From: an uncultured Pseudomonadota bacterium
Lineage (GTDB): Bacteria; Pseudomonadota; Gammaproteobacteria; Burkholderiales; Eutrophovitaceae
Direction: 5' to 3'
Assembly (NCBI GenBank): GCA_937983055.1
Contig: CALJLA010000211.1
Span: 15,093 to 79,092, forward strand
Length of the DNA stretch: 64,000 bases
Below the pieces are notes generated by a model. That model did not search any database, was not told the DNA's origin, and saw nothing but the letters and a program-made list of their open reading frames with translations. Positions within the stretch are counted from its first letter, which is position 1. Each line of letters begins with the position of its first letter. Shown in pieces: positions 25,264-36,722 of this stretch. Position numbers and translations under genes: made by a program.

Positions 25264-25944
25264 TCAAGGTCGCTGTTTCTGGCTGCCTGCGGTTTCCGCT
25301 GGTGGCGCAGCGTCGGCGTGGGAGTAGCAGCCTGCCTCGGTGAGCACGGCGTCGAGTCGCTGGTCGTGCGGCCCGAGCGGCAGCGATTCGAGCACCTGCA
25401 CCGAGAACGCGCCGGCCGCCTTGAAGACCCCATGCCCGAGCGTGGCAATCAGCCCGTCGTAATAGCCCCCGCCGTAACCCAACCGCTCGCCGCGCGCGGT
25501 GAAAGCCACACCGGGCACCAGCATGAACTCCAAGCTTGCCGCATCGACCGGCTCACAGCGCGTCGGGTCCGGTTCGAGAATACCCCACACACCGGGCCGC
25601 AGCTCGGCGTCCGGATCCGCCACCCTGCACAGCTCCAGCCGCCGCCGGGAACGATCGACCCTCGGCAGCAGCAGCGCCTTGCCGTCGCCGAGCACCGACC
25701 GGATGAACGCGCCCGTGTCGAACTCGGTGCCGAATGCGCTGTAGGCCGCCACGCAGCGCGCGGCCCGGTAGCGCGGGTGGCCAAGCAGCAAACCGGTGAT
25801 GACGCCGCTCGCCGCCGCACGCGCCGCGCCGGACAGCGCCGCGCGCGCCGCGAGCACCTGCTCCCGCAGCGCGTGCTTCGCCTGAGCCAGCCGCTCGTCC
25901 CGCGCCGATGGCGTCGTGGCCGCGCGTGCATCACCCGCATGCAT
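25264..25944 (-). CDS. 5-formyltetrahydrofolate cyclo-ligase
   Basis: About 226 residues from the ATG at 25944 (the frame extends 23 codons further upstream with poor sequence). ALREQVLAARAALSG near the N-terminus is the ATP/substrate-binding helix; RLGYGGGYYDGLIATL is the family signature. It uses ATP to convert 5-formyl-THF to 5,10-methenyl-THF, salvaging folate. The homologue (ygfA/fau) often lies near ssrS (6S RNA) in proteobacteria, but no 6S-like structure was recognised here. The next gene upstream on the same strand is pcm, 58 nt away. Confidence 0.9.
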   Translation of the reverse strand: MHAGDARAATTPSARDERLAQAKHALREQVLAARAALSGAARAAASGVITGLLLGHPRYRAARCVAAYSAFGTEFDTGAFIRSVLGDGKALLLPRVDRSRRRLELCRVADPDAELRPGVWGILEPDPTRCEPVDAASLEFMLVPGVAFTARGERLGYGGGYYDGLIATLGHGVFKAAGAFSVQVLESLPLGPHDQRLDAVLTEAGCYSHADAAPPAETAGSQKQRP

Positions 25945-26002
25945 CGTCTGCTCTTCGCTCCCCCGCTGCCCGGCGTTGCCCCGCATGGCGCATGGACCGC
26001 CG

Positions 26003-26656
26003 TCAGAAAACAAACCGCTCCGGCTGTCGAATGTTGCGAAGCGGTGGAATACAGGTCTCGAACAGGCCCGCGCTGTTCCAGGCCGTGTCGGTGAGCCGGG
26101 TGATCAGCGTCGCGGTCATCACCGGAGGTTCGCCGATCACCGCAAGCAGCCGCCCGCCCAGCGCCAGCTGCGCCTTGAACGCCTCGGGCAGCAGCGGCAC
26201 CGACCCGGTCAACAGAATGGCGTCGTAAGGCGCGAACGGCGACCAGCCCGAGGCCGCATCGCCGACTTCCAGTGTGACGTTGCGCAGGTCATGGCCGGCC
26301 AGCCTGCGCGCCGCGGCGTGACTGAACTCGGCGATTCGCTCGACGCTGACCACATGCCCTGCCTGTCCGGCAAGCAGCGCAGTGACATAGCCGCTGCCGG
26401 TGCCGACTTCCAGCACCTTGTCCGCCGTCGTCAGCGCCAGCGACTGAAGCATCCGCGCCTCGAGCTTCGGTGTCAGCATGACTTCGCCATGGCCGAGCGG
26501 AATTTCCATGTCGGCAAAGGCCAGCGAGCGGTACTGCGGCGGCACGAATTCCTCGCGCTTCACCGTGAACAGCAGATCCAGCACCGCCTGGTCGAGCACG
26601 TCCCACGTGCGAATCTGGCTTTCGATCATGTTGAACCGCGCCTTCTCGACATCCAT
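26003..26656 (-). CDS. pcm: Protein-L-isoaspartate O-methyltransferase
   Basis: 217 residues from the ATG at 26656; the frame is open far upstream but that part overlaps the divergent thiamine riboswitch. NMIESQIRTWDVLDQAVLDLL, FVPPQYRSLAFADMEIPLG and the SAM motif VLEVGTGSGYVTALLAG are typical, as is the downstream DAILLTGSVPLLP. It methylates isoaspartyl residues to start repair of aged proteins. The Thr/Ser-rich active-site loop is somewhat divergent (GHGEVMLTPKLEARMLQ), as in the betaproteobacterial subgroup encoded beside tolC or rhodanese genes. Confidence 0.9.
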   Translation of the reverse strand: MDVEKARFNMIESQIRTWDVLDQAVLDLLFTVKREEFVPPQYRSLAFADMEIPLGHGEVMLTPKLEARMLQSLALTTADKVLEVGTGSGYVTALLAGQAGHVVSVERIAEFSHAAARRLAGHDLRNVTLEVGDAASGWSPFAPYDAILLTGSVPLLPEAFKAQLALGGRLLAVIGEPPVMTATLITRLTDTAWNSAGLFETCIPPLRNIRQPERFVF

Positions 26657-26721
26657 CGGAACGTGACGACCCCGGGGCGTTGAACGTGGCGTTAATGATA
26701 CAGATGCTTTACCATCGGTAC

Positions 26722-28796
<2,075 letters not shown>

Positions 28797-28823
28797 AATC
28801 GCCGCGTCTCCTACAGGCGGTCG

Positions 28824-28858
28824 GAAGCGGTGGGCCGATGACTCACCGCTTCTTTTTT
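28824..28858 (+). terminator. Rho-independent terminator of thiC
   Basis: A perfect 9-bp stem, GAAGCGGTG pairing with CACCGCTTC, encloses an 11-nt loop and is followed by TTTTTT. It ends 13 nt before the uppP start, so uppP must have its own transcription signal or rely on read-through. Confidence 0.88.
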
Positions 28859-28871
28859 GCACACGATTTCA

Positions 28872-29684
28872 ATGGATCTGATTAAGGCACTGCTGCTGGG
28901 CATCCTCGAGGGACTGACCGAGTTCATTCCAGTCTCCAGCACCGGACATCTGATCATCGCTTCCAGCCTGCTCGACTTCACCGATGAGCGTGCCAAGGTA
29001 TTCGCCATCGTCATCCAGCTCGGCGCCATCTGCGCGGTGTGCTGGGCCTACCGCGACAAGCTGCTGGAGGTAACGCGGGGGCTGGGCCGCAACGCGGCGG
29101 CCAACCGCTTCGTCACGAACCTGCTGATCGCTTTTCTGCCGGCAGTAGTGATCGGCCTGCTGTTCCACCGTGTCATCAAGACCTACCTGTTCTCGCCGCT
29201 GACCGTGGCCGGCGCCCTGGTGGTCGGCGGCCTGGTCATCCTGTGGGCGGAGTCGCGATCGCACACCGCACGCCTGAACCATGTCGACGAGCTGCGCTGG
29301 CATGACGCGCTCAAGGTAGGCCTGGCGCAGACCGTCGCAATGTTTCCGGGCGTCTCGCGTGCCGGCGCCACCATCATCGGCGGCATGCTACTGGGCTTGT
29401 CGAGGGAGACCGCGACGCGCTTCTCGTTCTTTCTGGCCATTCCCACCATGCTGGGCGCCGCGGTCTACGACCTGTACCGGAACTGGTCGCTGTTGAATGC
29501 CGCCGACCTGCCGGTGTTCTGCGTCGGCTTTGCGGCGGCCTTTGCCGCCGCACTGCCGACGGTGCGGGCCCTGTTGAACTATGTGGCCCGACACAGTTTC
29601 CGGCCCTTTGCCTGGTACCGGATTGCCTTCGGCGGGCTGGTGCTGCTGACCTGGCAGCTCGGCTGGGTGGATTGGTCAGATTAG
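28872..29684 (+). CDS. uppP: Undecaprenyl-diphosphate phosphatase
   Basis: 270 residues from the ATG at 28872 (an upstream TTG would lie in the terminator). The catalytic motifs of the BacA family are intact: [18 protein letters not shown] (Glu-rich loop, about residue 10-28) and [13 protein letters not shown] near residue 160, with roughly eight membrane segments. It recycles undecaprenyl pyrophosphate to the monophosphate carrier on which this organism assembles peptidoglycan and the surface glycans of the 1-21 kb clusters, and overexpression is known to give bacitracin resistance. Confidence 0.95.
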   Translation: MDLIKALLLGILEGLTEFIPVSSTGHLIIASSLLDFTDERAKVFAIVIQLGAICAVCWAYRDKLLEVTRGLGRNAAANRFVTNLLIAFLPAVVIGLLFHRVIKTYLFSPLTVAGALVVGGLVILWAESRSHTARLNHVDELRWHDALKVGLAQTVAMFPGVSRAGATIIGGMLLGLSRETATRFSFFLAIPTMLGAAVYDLYRNWSLLNAADLPVFCVGFAAAFAAALPTVRALLNYVARHSFRPFAWYRIAFGGLVLLTWQLGWVDWSD

Positions 29685-29991
29685 TTTTTTTCGCGCGAGC
29701 AAAACCTCGGTCGAACCACCCAGTCACCAGGAGAACCCCTCACCCGGTTTGCCCTGCCGTTTTGGCGTCTCGGTGTCTTGGTGGTTCGCCCTATCTTTTC
29801 GCTTTAGAACGCACCCGGTGCGGACCCAAAGACAAGAACCAGAAGCGATACACGAAGGCACGAAGGGATCCAGATTTCCTTGTCTCGCCGCCAGATTATC
29901 GTCGGCGCCCTCTGCGTTGAGCGCCTTGCGCCGTCCAACGGCCGGCTTACCGAGCACTAAGCACTGAGCACCGAGCAACGAGCACTGCTTT
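29685..29991. repeat. Intergenic inverted repeats plus a five-copy heptamer array
   Basis: This convergent gap has no gene. At 29709-29790 an inverted repeat is formed by CGAACCACCCAGTCACC and GTCTTGGTGGTTCG, the same family that bounds the GxxExxY gene. A related CGATACACGAAGGCACGAAGG is at 29846-29866. At 29954-29988 five heptamers follow each other: GCACTAA, GCACTGA, GCACCGA, GCAACGA, GCACTGC, ending four bases before the rhodanese stop codon. No clear T-run terminator is seen. Confidence 0.75.
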
Positions 29992-30444
29992 TCAGCTTTG
30001 CACCCAAGGCAATCCGGCCGCGCGCCAGCCACCGATCGTATTGCGATGGCCCTGGCTGTCCTTGTCGCCCTCGAAACCCTCGAGCACGTTGAATGCCTGC
30101 GCATAGCCCGCGGCGGCCGCGGCGGCCGCGGCCGCGTGCGAGCGGGCGCCGCTGCGACAGATGAACATGACCAACGCCTCCGGATCGACCCGCGCCTTGA
30201 GCTCGGCGATGAAGTCAGGGTTGAGCTGCCCTCCGGGGTATCGCTGCCATTCGATCTGCACCGCACCGGGTATGCGCCCGACGTAATCCCATTCAGCGCG
30301 AGTGCGCACATCGACAAGGCACGCCCCGGGCGCCTTGCGCAGCACTTCGGCCGCTTCCGCGGGCAATAGTGCACCGTTGTAGGGCAGGGTTTGCGCTTCG
30401 CCACGCTGCTCGGCGGCGCTGATGATATCGCTGAGTGAAGCCAT
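29992..30444 (-). CDS. Single-domain rhodanese-like protein
   Basis: 150 residues. The rhodanese fold is marked by LLPAEAAEVLRKAPGACLVDVRTRAEWDYVGRIPGAVQIEW and the active-site loop FICRSGARSH with the catalytic cysteine near residue 96, then GYAQAFNVLEGFEGDKD. Such proteins carry persulfide sulfur or detoxify cyanide; the exact acceptor is unknown. It is transcribed away from glnA; the two share the 266-nt intergenic region that contains the glnA promoters. An unusual run of nine alanines follows the active-site loop. Confidence 0.88.
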   Translation of the reverse strand: MASLSDIISAAEQRGEAQTLPYNGALLPAEAAEVLRKAPGACLVDVRTRAEWDYVGRIPGAVQIEWQRYPGGQLNPDFIAELKARVDPEALVMFICRSGARSHAAAAAAAAAGYAQAFNVLEGFEGDKDSQGHRNTIGGWRAAGLPWVQS

Positions 30445-30551
30445 ATTCAGTCCTTAATTTAGATAGTTGTCTATTACTCCGGGCGCCCTGCCAAGAGCGA
30501 CTGGCAAGTGTGCCCGGCTGTGGCGACGATCATCGCCCTGATTTGGGGCGG

Positions 30552-30580
30552 TATAATCCCGCCTGCACTATAAATGTGCA
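30552..30580 (+). promoter_or_regulatory. Putative sigma-70 -10 box overlapped downstream by an NtrC-type palindrome (glnA)
   Basis: TATAAT at 30552-30557 is followed at 30564-30580 by TGCACTATAAATGTGCA, a 17-bp palindrome that matches the NtrC consensus TGCACy-N5-rGTGCA at nearly every position. The site lies about 80 nt upstream of the sigma-54 promoter, in enhancer position, and would also cover the start region of the sigma-70 promoter, the arrangement known from enterobacterial glnA. No good -35 box is visible. Confidence 0.68.
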
Positions 30581-30642
30581 TCAAAGCCGCACTTCCATTC
30601 GATTTTATCTCTCAACTCTTTGTTTATTAGTAATTATTTGAC

Positions 30643-30658
30643 GGGCACGCTTCCTGCT
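30643..30658 (+). promoter_or_regulatory. Sigma-54 promoter of glnA
   Basis: GGGCACGCTTCCTGCT has GG and GC doublets at the required -24/-12 spacing and matches TGGCACG-N4-TTGCW except at two positions. Transcription would start about 12 nt after the GC doublet, near 30669, roughly 40 nt before the glnA ATG, which has an AGGAG ribosome-binding site. Ntr control is expected because ntrB and ntrC are encoded immediately downstream. Confidence 0.75.
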
Positions 30659-30710
30659 CATCTGCGTTTCCGATTTTCTACACCCAACCCGATAGTCCCA
30701 GGAGAACAAG

Positions 30711-32123
30711 ATGGCTTCACCAGCCGAAGTACTTAAGTTGATCAAGGACAAGGAGGTCAAGTTCGTCGACCTGCGGTTCACCGATACGCGTGGCAAGGAG
30801 CAGCACGTGTCCGTCCCGGCCAAGCAATTCGATGCTTCGAAGTTCGAAGACGGACATGCCTTCGACGGTTCATCGATCGCCGGCTGGAAAGGCATTCAGG
30901 CCTCCGACATGCTGCTGATGCCGGACGCGGATTCTGCGCGGATGGATCCTTTCAGCGATGAGCCCGTGCTGAACATCAGTTGCGACGTGATCGAGCCGTC
31001 CGACGGCAAGGGATACGACCGCGACCCGCGCTCGATTGCCAAGCGCGCCGAAGCCTACCTGAAGTCCAGCGGCCTGGGCGACATCGCCTACTTCGGACCA
31101 GAACCCGAGTTCTTCGTCTTCGACAGCATCACCTGGAAGGTGGACATGCAGGGCTGCTTCGTCAAGATCAACTCCGAAGAGGCCCCGTGGTCGACCGGCA
31201 TCGAATTCGAGGGCGGCAACATGGGCCACCGCGCTCCCGTCAAAGGCGGCTATTTCCCGGTGCCGCCGGTCGATTCCCTGCAGGATATCCGCAACGCGAT
31301 GTGTCTTGCGCTGGAGGCCCAGGGCGTCGAAGTGGAAGTGCATCACCATGAAGTCGCCGCACCCGGCCAGTGCGAAATCGGCACCAAGTTCAACAGCCTG
31401 GTGAAGCGCGCCGACTGGATGCAGATCCTGAAGTACACCGTCTGGAATGTCGCGGCTTCCTACGGCAAGACGGCGACCTTCATGCCCAAGCCGGTCGTGG
31501 GCGACAACGGCTCGGGCATGCACGTGCACCAGTCGGTGTGGAAGGGCGGCCAGAACCTGTTCGCGGGCAACGGCTATGCCGGGCTGTCGGAGTTCGCGCT
31601 CTACTACATCGGCGGGATCATCAAGCACGCGCGTGCGCTGAACGCCATTACCAATCCCGGCACCAACTCCTACAAGCGACTGGTTCCCGGCTTCGAGGCG
31701 CCGATCAACCTGGCCTACTCGGCGCGAAACCGTTCCGCCGCCTGCCGGATTCCCCACGTGTCGAGCCCGAAAGCGCGCCGCGTTGAAGTGCGCTTCCCCG
31801 ACCCGACGGCCAACCCGTATCTGGCATTCTCGGCGCTGCTGATGGCCGGCCTCGACGGCGTGCAGAACAAGATCCACCCGGGCGACCCGATTGACAAGAA
31901 CCTCTACGACCTGCCGCCGGAAGAAGCGAAGAAGGTGCCGACGGTGTGCGCCTCGCTCGAGCAGGCCCTGGAGCACCTGGACAAGGAGCGCGCCTTCCTC
32001 ACCAAGGGCGGCGTGTTCACCGACGACATGATCGACGCCTACATCGCGCTGAAGATGGAAGAGGTCACCCGGTTCCGGATGACCTCCCACCCGGTCGAGT
32101 TCGACATGTACTACAGCTCCTGA
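30711..32123 (+). CDS. glnA: Glutamine synthetase, type I
   Basis: 470 residues. The beta-grasp N-terminus ([19 protein letters not shown]), [14 protein letters not shown], the active-site EPEFFVFD and [14 protein letters not shown], the ATP-site [14 protein letters not shown] and [16 protein letters not shown] are all present. The adenylylation loop [10 protein letters not shown] with its target tyrosine identifies the GSI-beta type controlled by GlnE. It forms glutamine from glutamate, ammonia and ATP in the cytoplasm. Expression is predicted from the sigma-54/NtrC elements upstream; a terminator follows 24 nt after the stop. Confidence 0.97.
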   Translation: MASPAEVLKLIKDKEVKFVDLRFTDTRGKEQHVSVPAKQFDASKFEDGHAFDGSSIAGWKGIQASDMLLMPDADSARMDPFSDEPVLNISCDVIEPSDGKGYDRDPRSIAKRAEAYLKSSGLGDIAYFGPEPEFFVFDSITWKVDMQGCFVKINSEEAPWSTGIEFEGGNMGHRAPVKGGYFPVPPVDSLQDIRNAMCLALEAQGVEVEVHHHEVAAPGQCEIGTKFNSLVKRADWMQILKYTVWNVAASYGKTATFMPKPVVGDNGSGMHVHQSVWKGGQNLFAGNGYAGLSEFALYYIGGIIKHARALNAITNPGTNSYKRLVPGFEAPINLAYSARNRSAACRIPHVSSPKARRVEVRFPDPTANPYLAFSALLMAGLDGVQNKIHPGDPIDKNLYDLPPEEAKKVPTVCASLEQALEHLDKERAFLTKGGVFTDDMIDAYIALKMEEVTRFRMTSHPVEFDMYYSS

Positions 32124-32147
32124 CCCGCGCGCGGGCCGCGGGCCGAG

Positions 32148-32174
32148 AAAGGGCGGGCCTCCCCGCCCTTTTTT
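32148..32174 (+). terminator. Rho-independent terminator of glnA
   Basis: GGGCGGG pairs with CCCGCCC across a 5-nt loop, followed by TTTTTT, directly downstream of glnA. A possible sigma-70 promoter for the next gene lies after it: TTGATC at 32211-32216 and TAGACT at 32234-32239, spacer 17 nt, each matching four of six consensus positions. Confidence 0.88.
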
Positions 32175-32294
32175 GTCTGCGCGCTTCGCGCTGGGCCGTC
32201 ACCTTCAACGTTGATCCGTCCCTACAGCTAGCTTAGACTCCGGTGCCGAAAACTGCCGAACTGATCCGGGTCGATGCGGGCCCGAACCTGCCGG

Positions 32295-32792
32295 ATGTCA
32301 AGACTTCCGTTCCAGGCTGCCTGCCTCGCGATCCTTGCCACTATCTTCGCCCGCGACGCGCTTGCGGAGATCTGCATGTATCGCGACGCCGATGGCCACA
32401 TCACTTACTCGAACATCACCGAGCTGCCGCCAAAGGGCGCCGAGAAGATCCGCTGCTTCGAGGAAGCGCGCAAGCCCCGGGCAGCGGCGCCGGAGGCGGA
32501 GCGCGCGAACACGCCGCGGTCGGCGAACACCGACGCCTTTCCCAAGGTCGACGGCGAAACCCAGCGCCGCAGGGACGATGGCCGGCGCCGGATTCTGGAG
32601 CAGGAGCTTGCCGACGAAACACAGCGCCTGCAGGATGCCCAGCAGGCGCTGGCCGCCCAGGAGTCGGTGCGCGCCGGCGACGAACGAAATTACCAGCGCT
32701 ATCTGGACCGCGTTCAACCCTTCCGCGAAGCGGTCGAAAACCATCAACCCAACGTAGCAGCGATCCGGCGCGACCTCGCCTACATGCGCTGA
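32295..32792 (+). CDS. Secreted DUF4124-domain protein
   Basis: About 165 residues from the ATG at 32295; an in-frame ATG at 32274 would lengthen the signal peptide by seven residues. A signal peptide (LPFQAACLAILATIF, ending ALA) is followed by the DUF4124 core ICMYRDADGHITYSNI, a short beta domain, then a charged coiled-coil-like region (ILEQELADETQRLQDAQQAL) to the end. Periplasmic, function unknown. It is found between glnA and ntrB in many betaproteobacteria, so its position is conserved, but no nitrogen-related role is established. Confidence 0.8.
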   Translation: MSRLPFQAACLAILATIFARDALAEICMYRDADGHITYSNITELPPKGAEKIRCFEEARKPRAAAPEAERANTPRSANTDAFPKVDGETQRRRDDGRRRILEQELADETQRLQDAQQALAAQESVRAGDERNYQRYLDRVQPFREAVENHQPNVAAIRRDLAYMR

Positions 32793-32841
32793 TCGGGCGC
32801 GGGCGCGCGGCGCCGCGCGAAATGCTTCACGGCGGACGGCC

Positions 32842-33891
32842 GTGGATATCCTGAGATTTCCGGGGCTGGAGGCCCTCGCCACGGCGGTCGTGCTGCTCGA
32901 AGCGCGGCGCGTCGTGCGCTACATCAATCCAGCGGCGGAAAACCTTTTCGCGATAAGCGCAAAGAACATCGTCGGTCAGCCCATCGAGCGGGTCTTCGCC
33001 GAGCCAGCCCCGGTGTCGACCGTCGTGGACTACGCCGAAAGTCACAGCTGCAGCTACACCCAGCACGAGTTGGCGTTAGTCATGCCCAGCGGCGCAAGGC
33101 TGGAGCTTTCCTGTACGGTCACTCCGGCGGAAATCGGTGGCCTTGGCGGCTTCCTGCTGGAGTTCAATCCGCTCAGCCAGCAGCTGCGCGTCGCCCGCGA
33201 GGAGCGACTGCTTGACCAGAGCGCCCGCAATCGCGAGCTGATCCGCAACCTGGCCCACGAAATCAAGAATCCGCTGGGCGCGCTGCGCGGGGCCGCCCAG
33301 CTGCTCGACCGCGAGCTGGACCGGCCGGAGCTGCACGAATACACGCAGGTGATCATGGCCGAGGCCGACCGGCTTCAGTTGCTGATGGACCGTCTGCTCA
33401 CGCCGCATCGCATTCCGCAGTATGTGCAGTTCAACATTCACGAAGCGCTGGAGCGCGTGCGCAGCCTGATCCTCGCCGAGTTTCCGCGCACGCTGAAAGT
33501 GCGCCGCGACTACGACGTCAGCCTCCCGCCTCTGACCGCCGACCGGGAACAGATCATCCAGGCGCTTCTCAACATCTCGCGCAATGCCGCGGTGGCAATG
33601 CAGTGCCGCGGCGAGCTCAGGCGGTTCACTCGGTTCTCCCGGCAACTCCCCCTGCCGAACAAGGTCCCCCCACTGGCGACCGCGGTGCACATCGAGGACG
33701 ACGGACCCGGTATTCCGGCGGAGCTGCAGGACCGCATTTTCTTTCCGCTGGTGTCGGGCCGCGAAGGCGGCAGCGGCCTGGGGCTGACGCTCGCCCAGAC
33801 CTTTGTCAGCCAGCACCACGGCACCATCGAACTCGACACACGGCCGGGACGCACCTGCTTCTCGGTGCTGCTGCCCGTCGAGGAGCACTGA
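32842..33891 (+). CDS. glnL: Nitrogen regulation sensor histidine kinase NtrB
   Basis: 349 residues from a GTG at 32842. An N-terminal PAS domain (LEARRVVRYINPAAENLFAIS, IVGQPIERVF) precedes the H-box RNLAHEIKNPLGALRGAAQLL with His about 139. The kinase domain has an N-box variant (LLNISRNAAVAM, with Arg where Asn-Glu is usual), DDGPGIP and GGSGLGLTLAQTFVSQH. There are no membrane segments, as expected for the soluble NtrB that is switched by PII. It phosphorylates NtrC, encoded 64 nt downstream. Confidence 0.94.
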   Translation: MDILRFPGLEALATAVVLLEARRVVRYINPAAENLFAISAKNIVGQPIERVFAEPAPVSTVVDYAESHSCSYTQHELALVMPSGARLELSCTVTPAEIGGLGGFLLEFNPLSQQLRVAREERLLDQSARNRELIRNLAHEIKNPLGALRGAAQLLDRELDRPELHEYTQVIMAEADRLQLLMDRLLTPHRIPQYVQFNIHEALERVRSLILAEFPRTLKVRRDYDVSLPPLTADREQIIQALLNISRNAAVAMQCRGELRRFTRFSRQLPLPNKVPPLATAVHIEDDGPGIPAELQDRIFFPLVSGREGGSGLGLTLAQTFVSQHHGTIELDTRPGRTCFSVLLPVEEH

Positions 33892-33955
33892 CAGGCACCT
33901 GGATCGCCAGGCACCACAAGTACCAACAGGTTGACGAGACATCGCCAGGAACATC

Positions 33956-35359
33956 ATGAAACCGATCTGGATCATCGACGACGACCGCTCCATCCGCTGG
34001 GTTTTCGAGAAAGCCTTGTCTCGGGAAGGCATCCCGTTCAAGGTCTTCTCATCCACGCAGGAGGCGCTCGCAGCCCTCGGCGAATCGTTGCCGCAGGTAG
34101 TGGTCAGCGACATCCGCATGCCGGGCGGCTCGGGCCTCGAGCTCCTGCAGCGCATGAAGGAAAGCCATCCGACGCTGCCGGTCATCATCATGACCGCCTA
34201 TTCCGACCTGGAGAGCGCGGTCGCGGCGTTTCAGGGCGGCGCGTTCGAGTATCTGCCGAAACCCTTCGACGTGGACCAGGCGGTCGATCTCATCCGCCGC
34301 GCGATGGACGAGAGCCTGCGCCAGGACGAAGTTGGCGACGCCGTCGACGAAGCGCCGGAGATACTGGGCCAGGCACCTTCGATGCAGGAGGTGTTTCGCG
34401 CCATCGGGCGCCTGACCCAGTCGCACGCGACGGTGCTGATCAACGGCGAATCCGGCACCGGCAAGGAACTGGTGGCGCGCGCGCTCCATCGCCACAGCCC
34501 GCGGGCGGCCAAGCCTTTCATCGCCATCAACACCGCGGCCATTCCCAAGGACCTGCTGGAATCCGAGCTCTTCGGCCACGAACGCGGCGCCTTTACCGGC
34601 GCCCAGGCGATGCGCCGCGGCCGATTCGAGCAGGCGGAGGGCGGCACCCTGTTTCTGGACGAGATCGGCGATATGCCGCCGGATCTTCAGACCCGCCTGC
34701 TGCGGGTGATTTCGGATGGACACTTCTATCGGGTGGGCGGCCACCAGCCGATCAAGGCGAACGTGCGAATCATCGCCGCGACCCATCAGGATCTCGAAAA
34801 CCGGGTGAAACAGGGTCTGTTCCGCGAAGACCTGTTTCATCGGCTGAACGTGATTCGGGTGCGCCTGCCGAGCCTGCGCGAACGGCGTGAGGACATTCCC
34901 CTGCTTGCCCGCCACTTCTTGCAGAAGAGCGCGCGCGAGCTCAGCGTCGAGCCGAAGCGGCTGACGCCGGCCGCCATGAAGTATCTCGGATCGCTCGACT
35001 GGCCGGGCAACGTGCGGCAGCTGGAGAACCTCTGCCACTGGGTGACCGTAATGGCGCCCGGCAGCAACGTCGATGTGAAAGATCTGCCGCCGGAGTTGCG
35101 CGAAGAGGCACGCGCGGGAGCGACGGAGAGCTGGGTCTCGGCGCTGGAGCGCGAAGCGGAAAGCCAGCTGAAGGGCGGCCAGACCGGCATCCTCGACGAG
35201 CTGACCCGCCAGTTCGAGCGCGCGCTGATCATGCGCGCGCTGGCGCACACCGGCGGCCGACGCATCGAAGCCTCGCAGCTGCTCGGCATGGGCCGCAATA
35301 CGCTGACCCGCAAGATCCAGGAACTCGGTCTGGACGAGGAACTGCAGAAGGACAGATAA
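33956..35359 (+). CDS. glnG: Nitrogen regulation response regulator NtrC (sigma-54 activator)
   Basis: 467 residues. The receiver domain has DDD at residues 8-10, the phosphorylatable Asp52 in [10 protein letters not shown] and a conserved Lys in YLPKPFD. The AAA+ domain carries Walker A GESGTGKE, the sigma-54 contact loop GAFTGAQ, Walker [10 protein letters not shown] and the R-finger region. The C-terminus is a Fis-type helix-turn-helix ([25 protein letters not shown]). It activates sigma-54 promoters such as that of glnA under nitrogen limitation. The stop is 12 nt from the convergent xthA stop. Confidence 0.96.
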   Translation: MKPIWIIDDDRSIRWVFEKALSREGIPFKVFSSTQEALAALGESLPQVVVSDIRMPGGSGLELLQRMKESHPTLPVIIMTAYSDLESAVAAFQGGAFEYLPKPFDVDQAVDLIRRAMDESLRQDEVGDAVDEAPEILGQAPSMQEVFRAIGRLTQSHATVLINGESGTGKELVARALHRHSPRAAKPFIAINTAAIPKDLLESELFGHERGAFTGAQAMRRGRFEQAEGGTLFLDEIGDMPPDLQTRLLRVISDGHFYRVGGHQPIKANVRIIAATHQDLENRVKQGLFREDLFHRLNVIRVRLPSLRERREDIPLLARHFLQKSARELSVEPKRLTPAAMKYLGSLDWPGNVRQLENLCHWVTVMAPGSNVDVKDLPPELREEARAGATESWVSALEREAESQLKGGQTGILDELTRQFERALIMRALAHTGGRRIEASQLLGMGRNTLTRKIQELGLDEELQKDR

Positions 35360-35371
35360 CGCCGCCGGGCG

Positions 35372-36133
35372 TCAGAACTCGGCGACGACCGGCGCGTGAT
35401 CGGAGGGACGTTCCAGGCTGCGCAGCTCGCGCACGATCTCGACCCGGCGGCAGCGCTGCGCAAGCGCGGGAGACACCAGGATGTGGTCGATGCGAAGACC
35501 CAGGCCGCGCTTGAACGCGTTCAAGCGGTAATCCCACCACGTGAACGATTTGTCCGGCTGCTCGAACAGGCGGAAGGCATCCACGAATCCAAGGTCGAGC
35601 AGGCGGCGAAACGCCGTCCGCTCCGGCTCGCTGAAGAGCACCTGCCCCTCCCACGCCTTCGGGTCGTGTACATCGCGCGGCTCGGGCGCGATGTTGAAAT
35701 CTCCGACCACCGCGAGCGCCGGATGGCTGGACAACTCGGCCTCGATCCAGCGCGTGAAACGCTCAAGCCAGTCCATCTTGTACCGGTATTTGTCCGAATC
35801 CACGCTCTGGCCATTGGGCACATAGGCATTCACCACCCGGATATCGCCCGCGCTCGCCGCGATCACCCGCCGCTGCTCGTCGCCGAAATCCGGAATGCCC
35901 TTGAGCACCCGCGCCAGCGGCGTGCGCGATGCGATCGCCACGCCGTTGTAAGTCTTCTGACCCGAACAGACAGTCTCGTAACCCGCGTTGCGCAGCGCCT
36001 CGGCCGGGAAGTTCGCGTCCTCGAGCTTGGTTTCCTGCAGGCAAACGATATCGATCGGCTCGCGCGCCAGCCAGTCGAGCAGATGCGGCAGCCGCACCTT
36101 GAGCGAATTGACGTTCCAGGTTGCGAGCTTCAA
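35372..36133 (-). CDS. xthA: Exodeoxyribonuclease III
   Basis: 253 residues, EEP nuclease family. LATWNVNSLKVRLPHLLDWL, CLQETKLED (metal-binding Glu), VNAYVPNGQ, VVGDFNIAPEPRDVHDP (catalytic Asp/Asn) and RIDHILVSP ... SDHAPVVAEF (catalytic His) are all in order. It is the AP endonuclease/3'-repair exonuclease of base-excision repair. Its start overlaps the stop of the upstream glutaredoxin-like gene by 4 nt, so the two are likely co-translated. Confidence 0.95.
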   Translation of the reverse strand: MKLATWNVNSLKVRLPHLLDWLAREPIDIVCLQETKLEDANFPAEALRNAGYETVCSGQKTYNGVAIASRTPLARVLKGIPDFGDEQRRVIAASAGDIRVVNAYVPNGQSVDSDKYRYKMDWLERFTRWIEAELSSHPALAVVGDFNIAPEPRDVHDPKAWEGQVLFSEPERTAFRRLLDLGFVDAFRLFEQPDKSFTWWDYRLNAFKRGLGLRIDHILVSPALAQRCRRVEIVRELRSLERPSDHAPVVAEF

Positions 36134-36702
36134 TTCTCTTCTGCGGGCTCACCCGTTTCGGCCGGCGGCTGCTCCGCTCCGGCCTGCGCCTCGGGCGGTG
36201 CCGGTGGCGCCGGCGGCGTCGCCTGTTCGGGCGTGACCTTCACCAGCGCCGTCGCCGGATAGCCTGCCGCGTCGAGGGCGGTATTCCACTGGCCTGCCTC
36301 GAAACCGCGCAGCACGCTCTGGCCGACCTGCAGCACCGGCACCACGAGCTGGCCGCCCGCGAGCTCCTTCAGGCGATCCTGGAATGCCGGCTGCGTCGCG
36401 TCGTACACCGTGTGCGGGATGCCGCGCCGCGCCAGCAGCTCCGAGGCCCTGGCGCAGCCCTCTCCACAGCTGCTGGTGTACAACGCCACCGGAAAATTGC
36501 GCACCGCCCTGTCCAGTGCGTACGGCAGCGGTTGGTCCGCAGGCTTGCCGGCGCCACGCCGTTCCTCGACATCGCGCGCATCCGGCGGGGGCGGCTGGTC
36601 GCTGTAGTTCACGTTGCCGTCCTTGTCCACCCAGCGATACATCTGCGCATGCGCCGCGCTCGCCAGCACGATCAGTCCAAGCAATACGCTCCGAGTCAAC
36701 AT
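36130..36702 (-). CDS. Periplasmic DUF4124-glutaredoxin-like protein
   Basis: 190 residues. A signal peptide (SVLLGLIVLASAAHA) is followed by DUF4124 (MYRWVDKDGNVNYSDQPPP) and a thioredoxin-fold segment FPVALYTSSCGEGCARASELLARRGIPHTVYDA with a CxxxC site where glutaredoxins have CxxC; VVPVLQVGQSVLRGFEAGQWN is the cis-Pro and GSH-binding part. The tail is rich in Pro, Glu and Ala. It probably acts as a periplasmic thiol protein, but the extra residue between the cysteines makes redox activity uncertain. Co-translated with xthA. Confidence 0.82.
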   Translation of the reverse strand: MLTRSVLLGLIVLASAAHAQMYRWVDKDGNVNYSDQPPPPDARDVEERRGAGKPADQPLPYALDRAVRNFPVALYTSSCGEGCARASELLARRGIPHTVYDATQPAFQDRLKELAGGQLVVPVLQVGQSVLRGFEAGQWNTALDAAGYPATALVKVTPEQATPPAPPAPPEAQAGAEQPPAETGEPAEEN

Positions 36703-36722
36703 GGCACCTCCCCAGGTGATGT

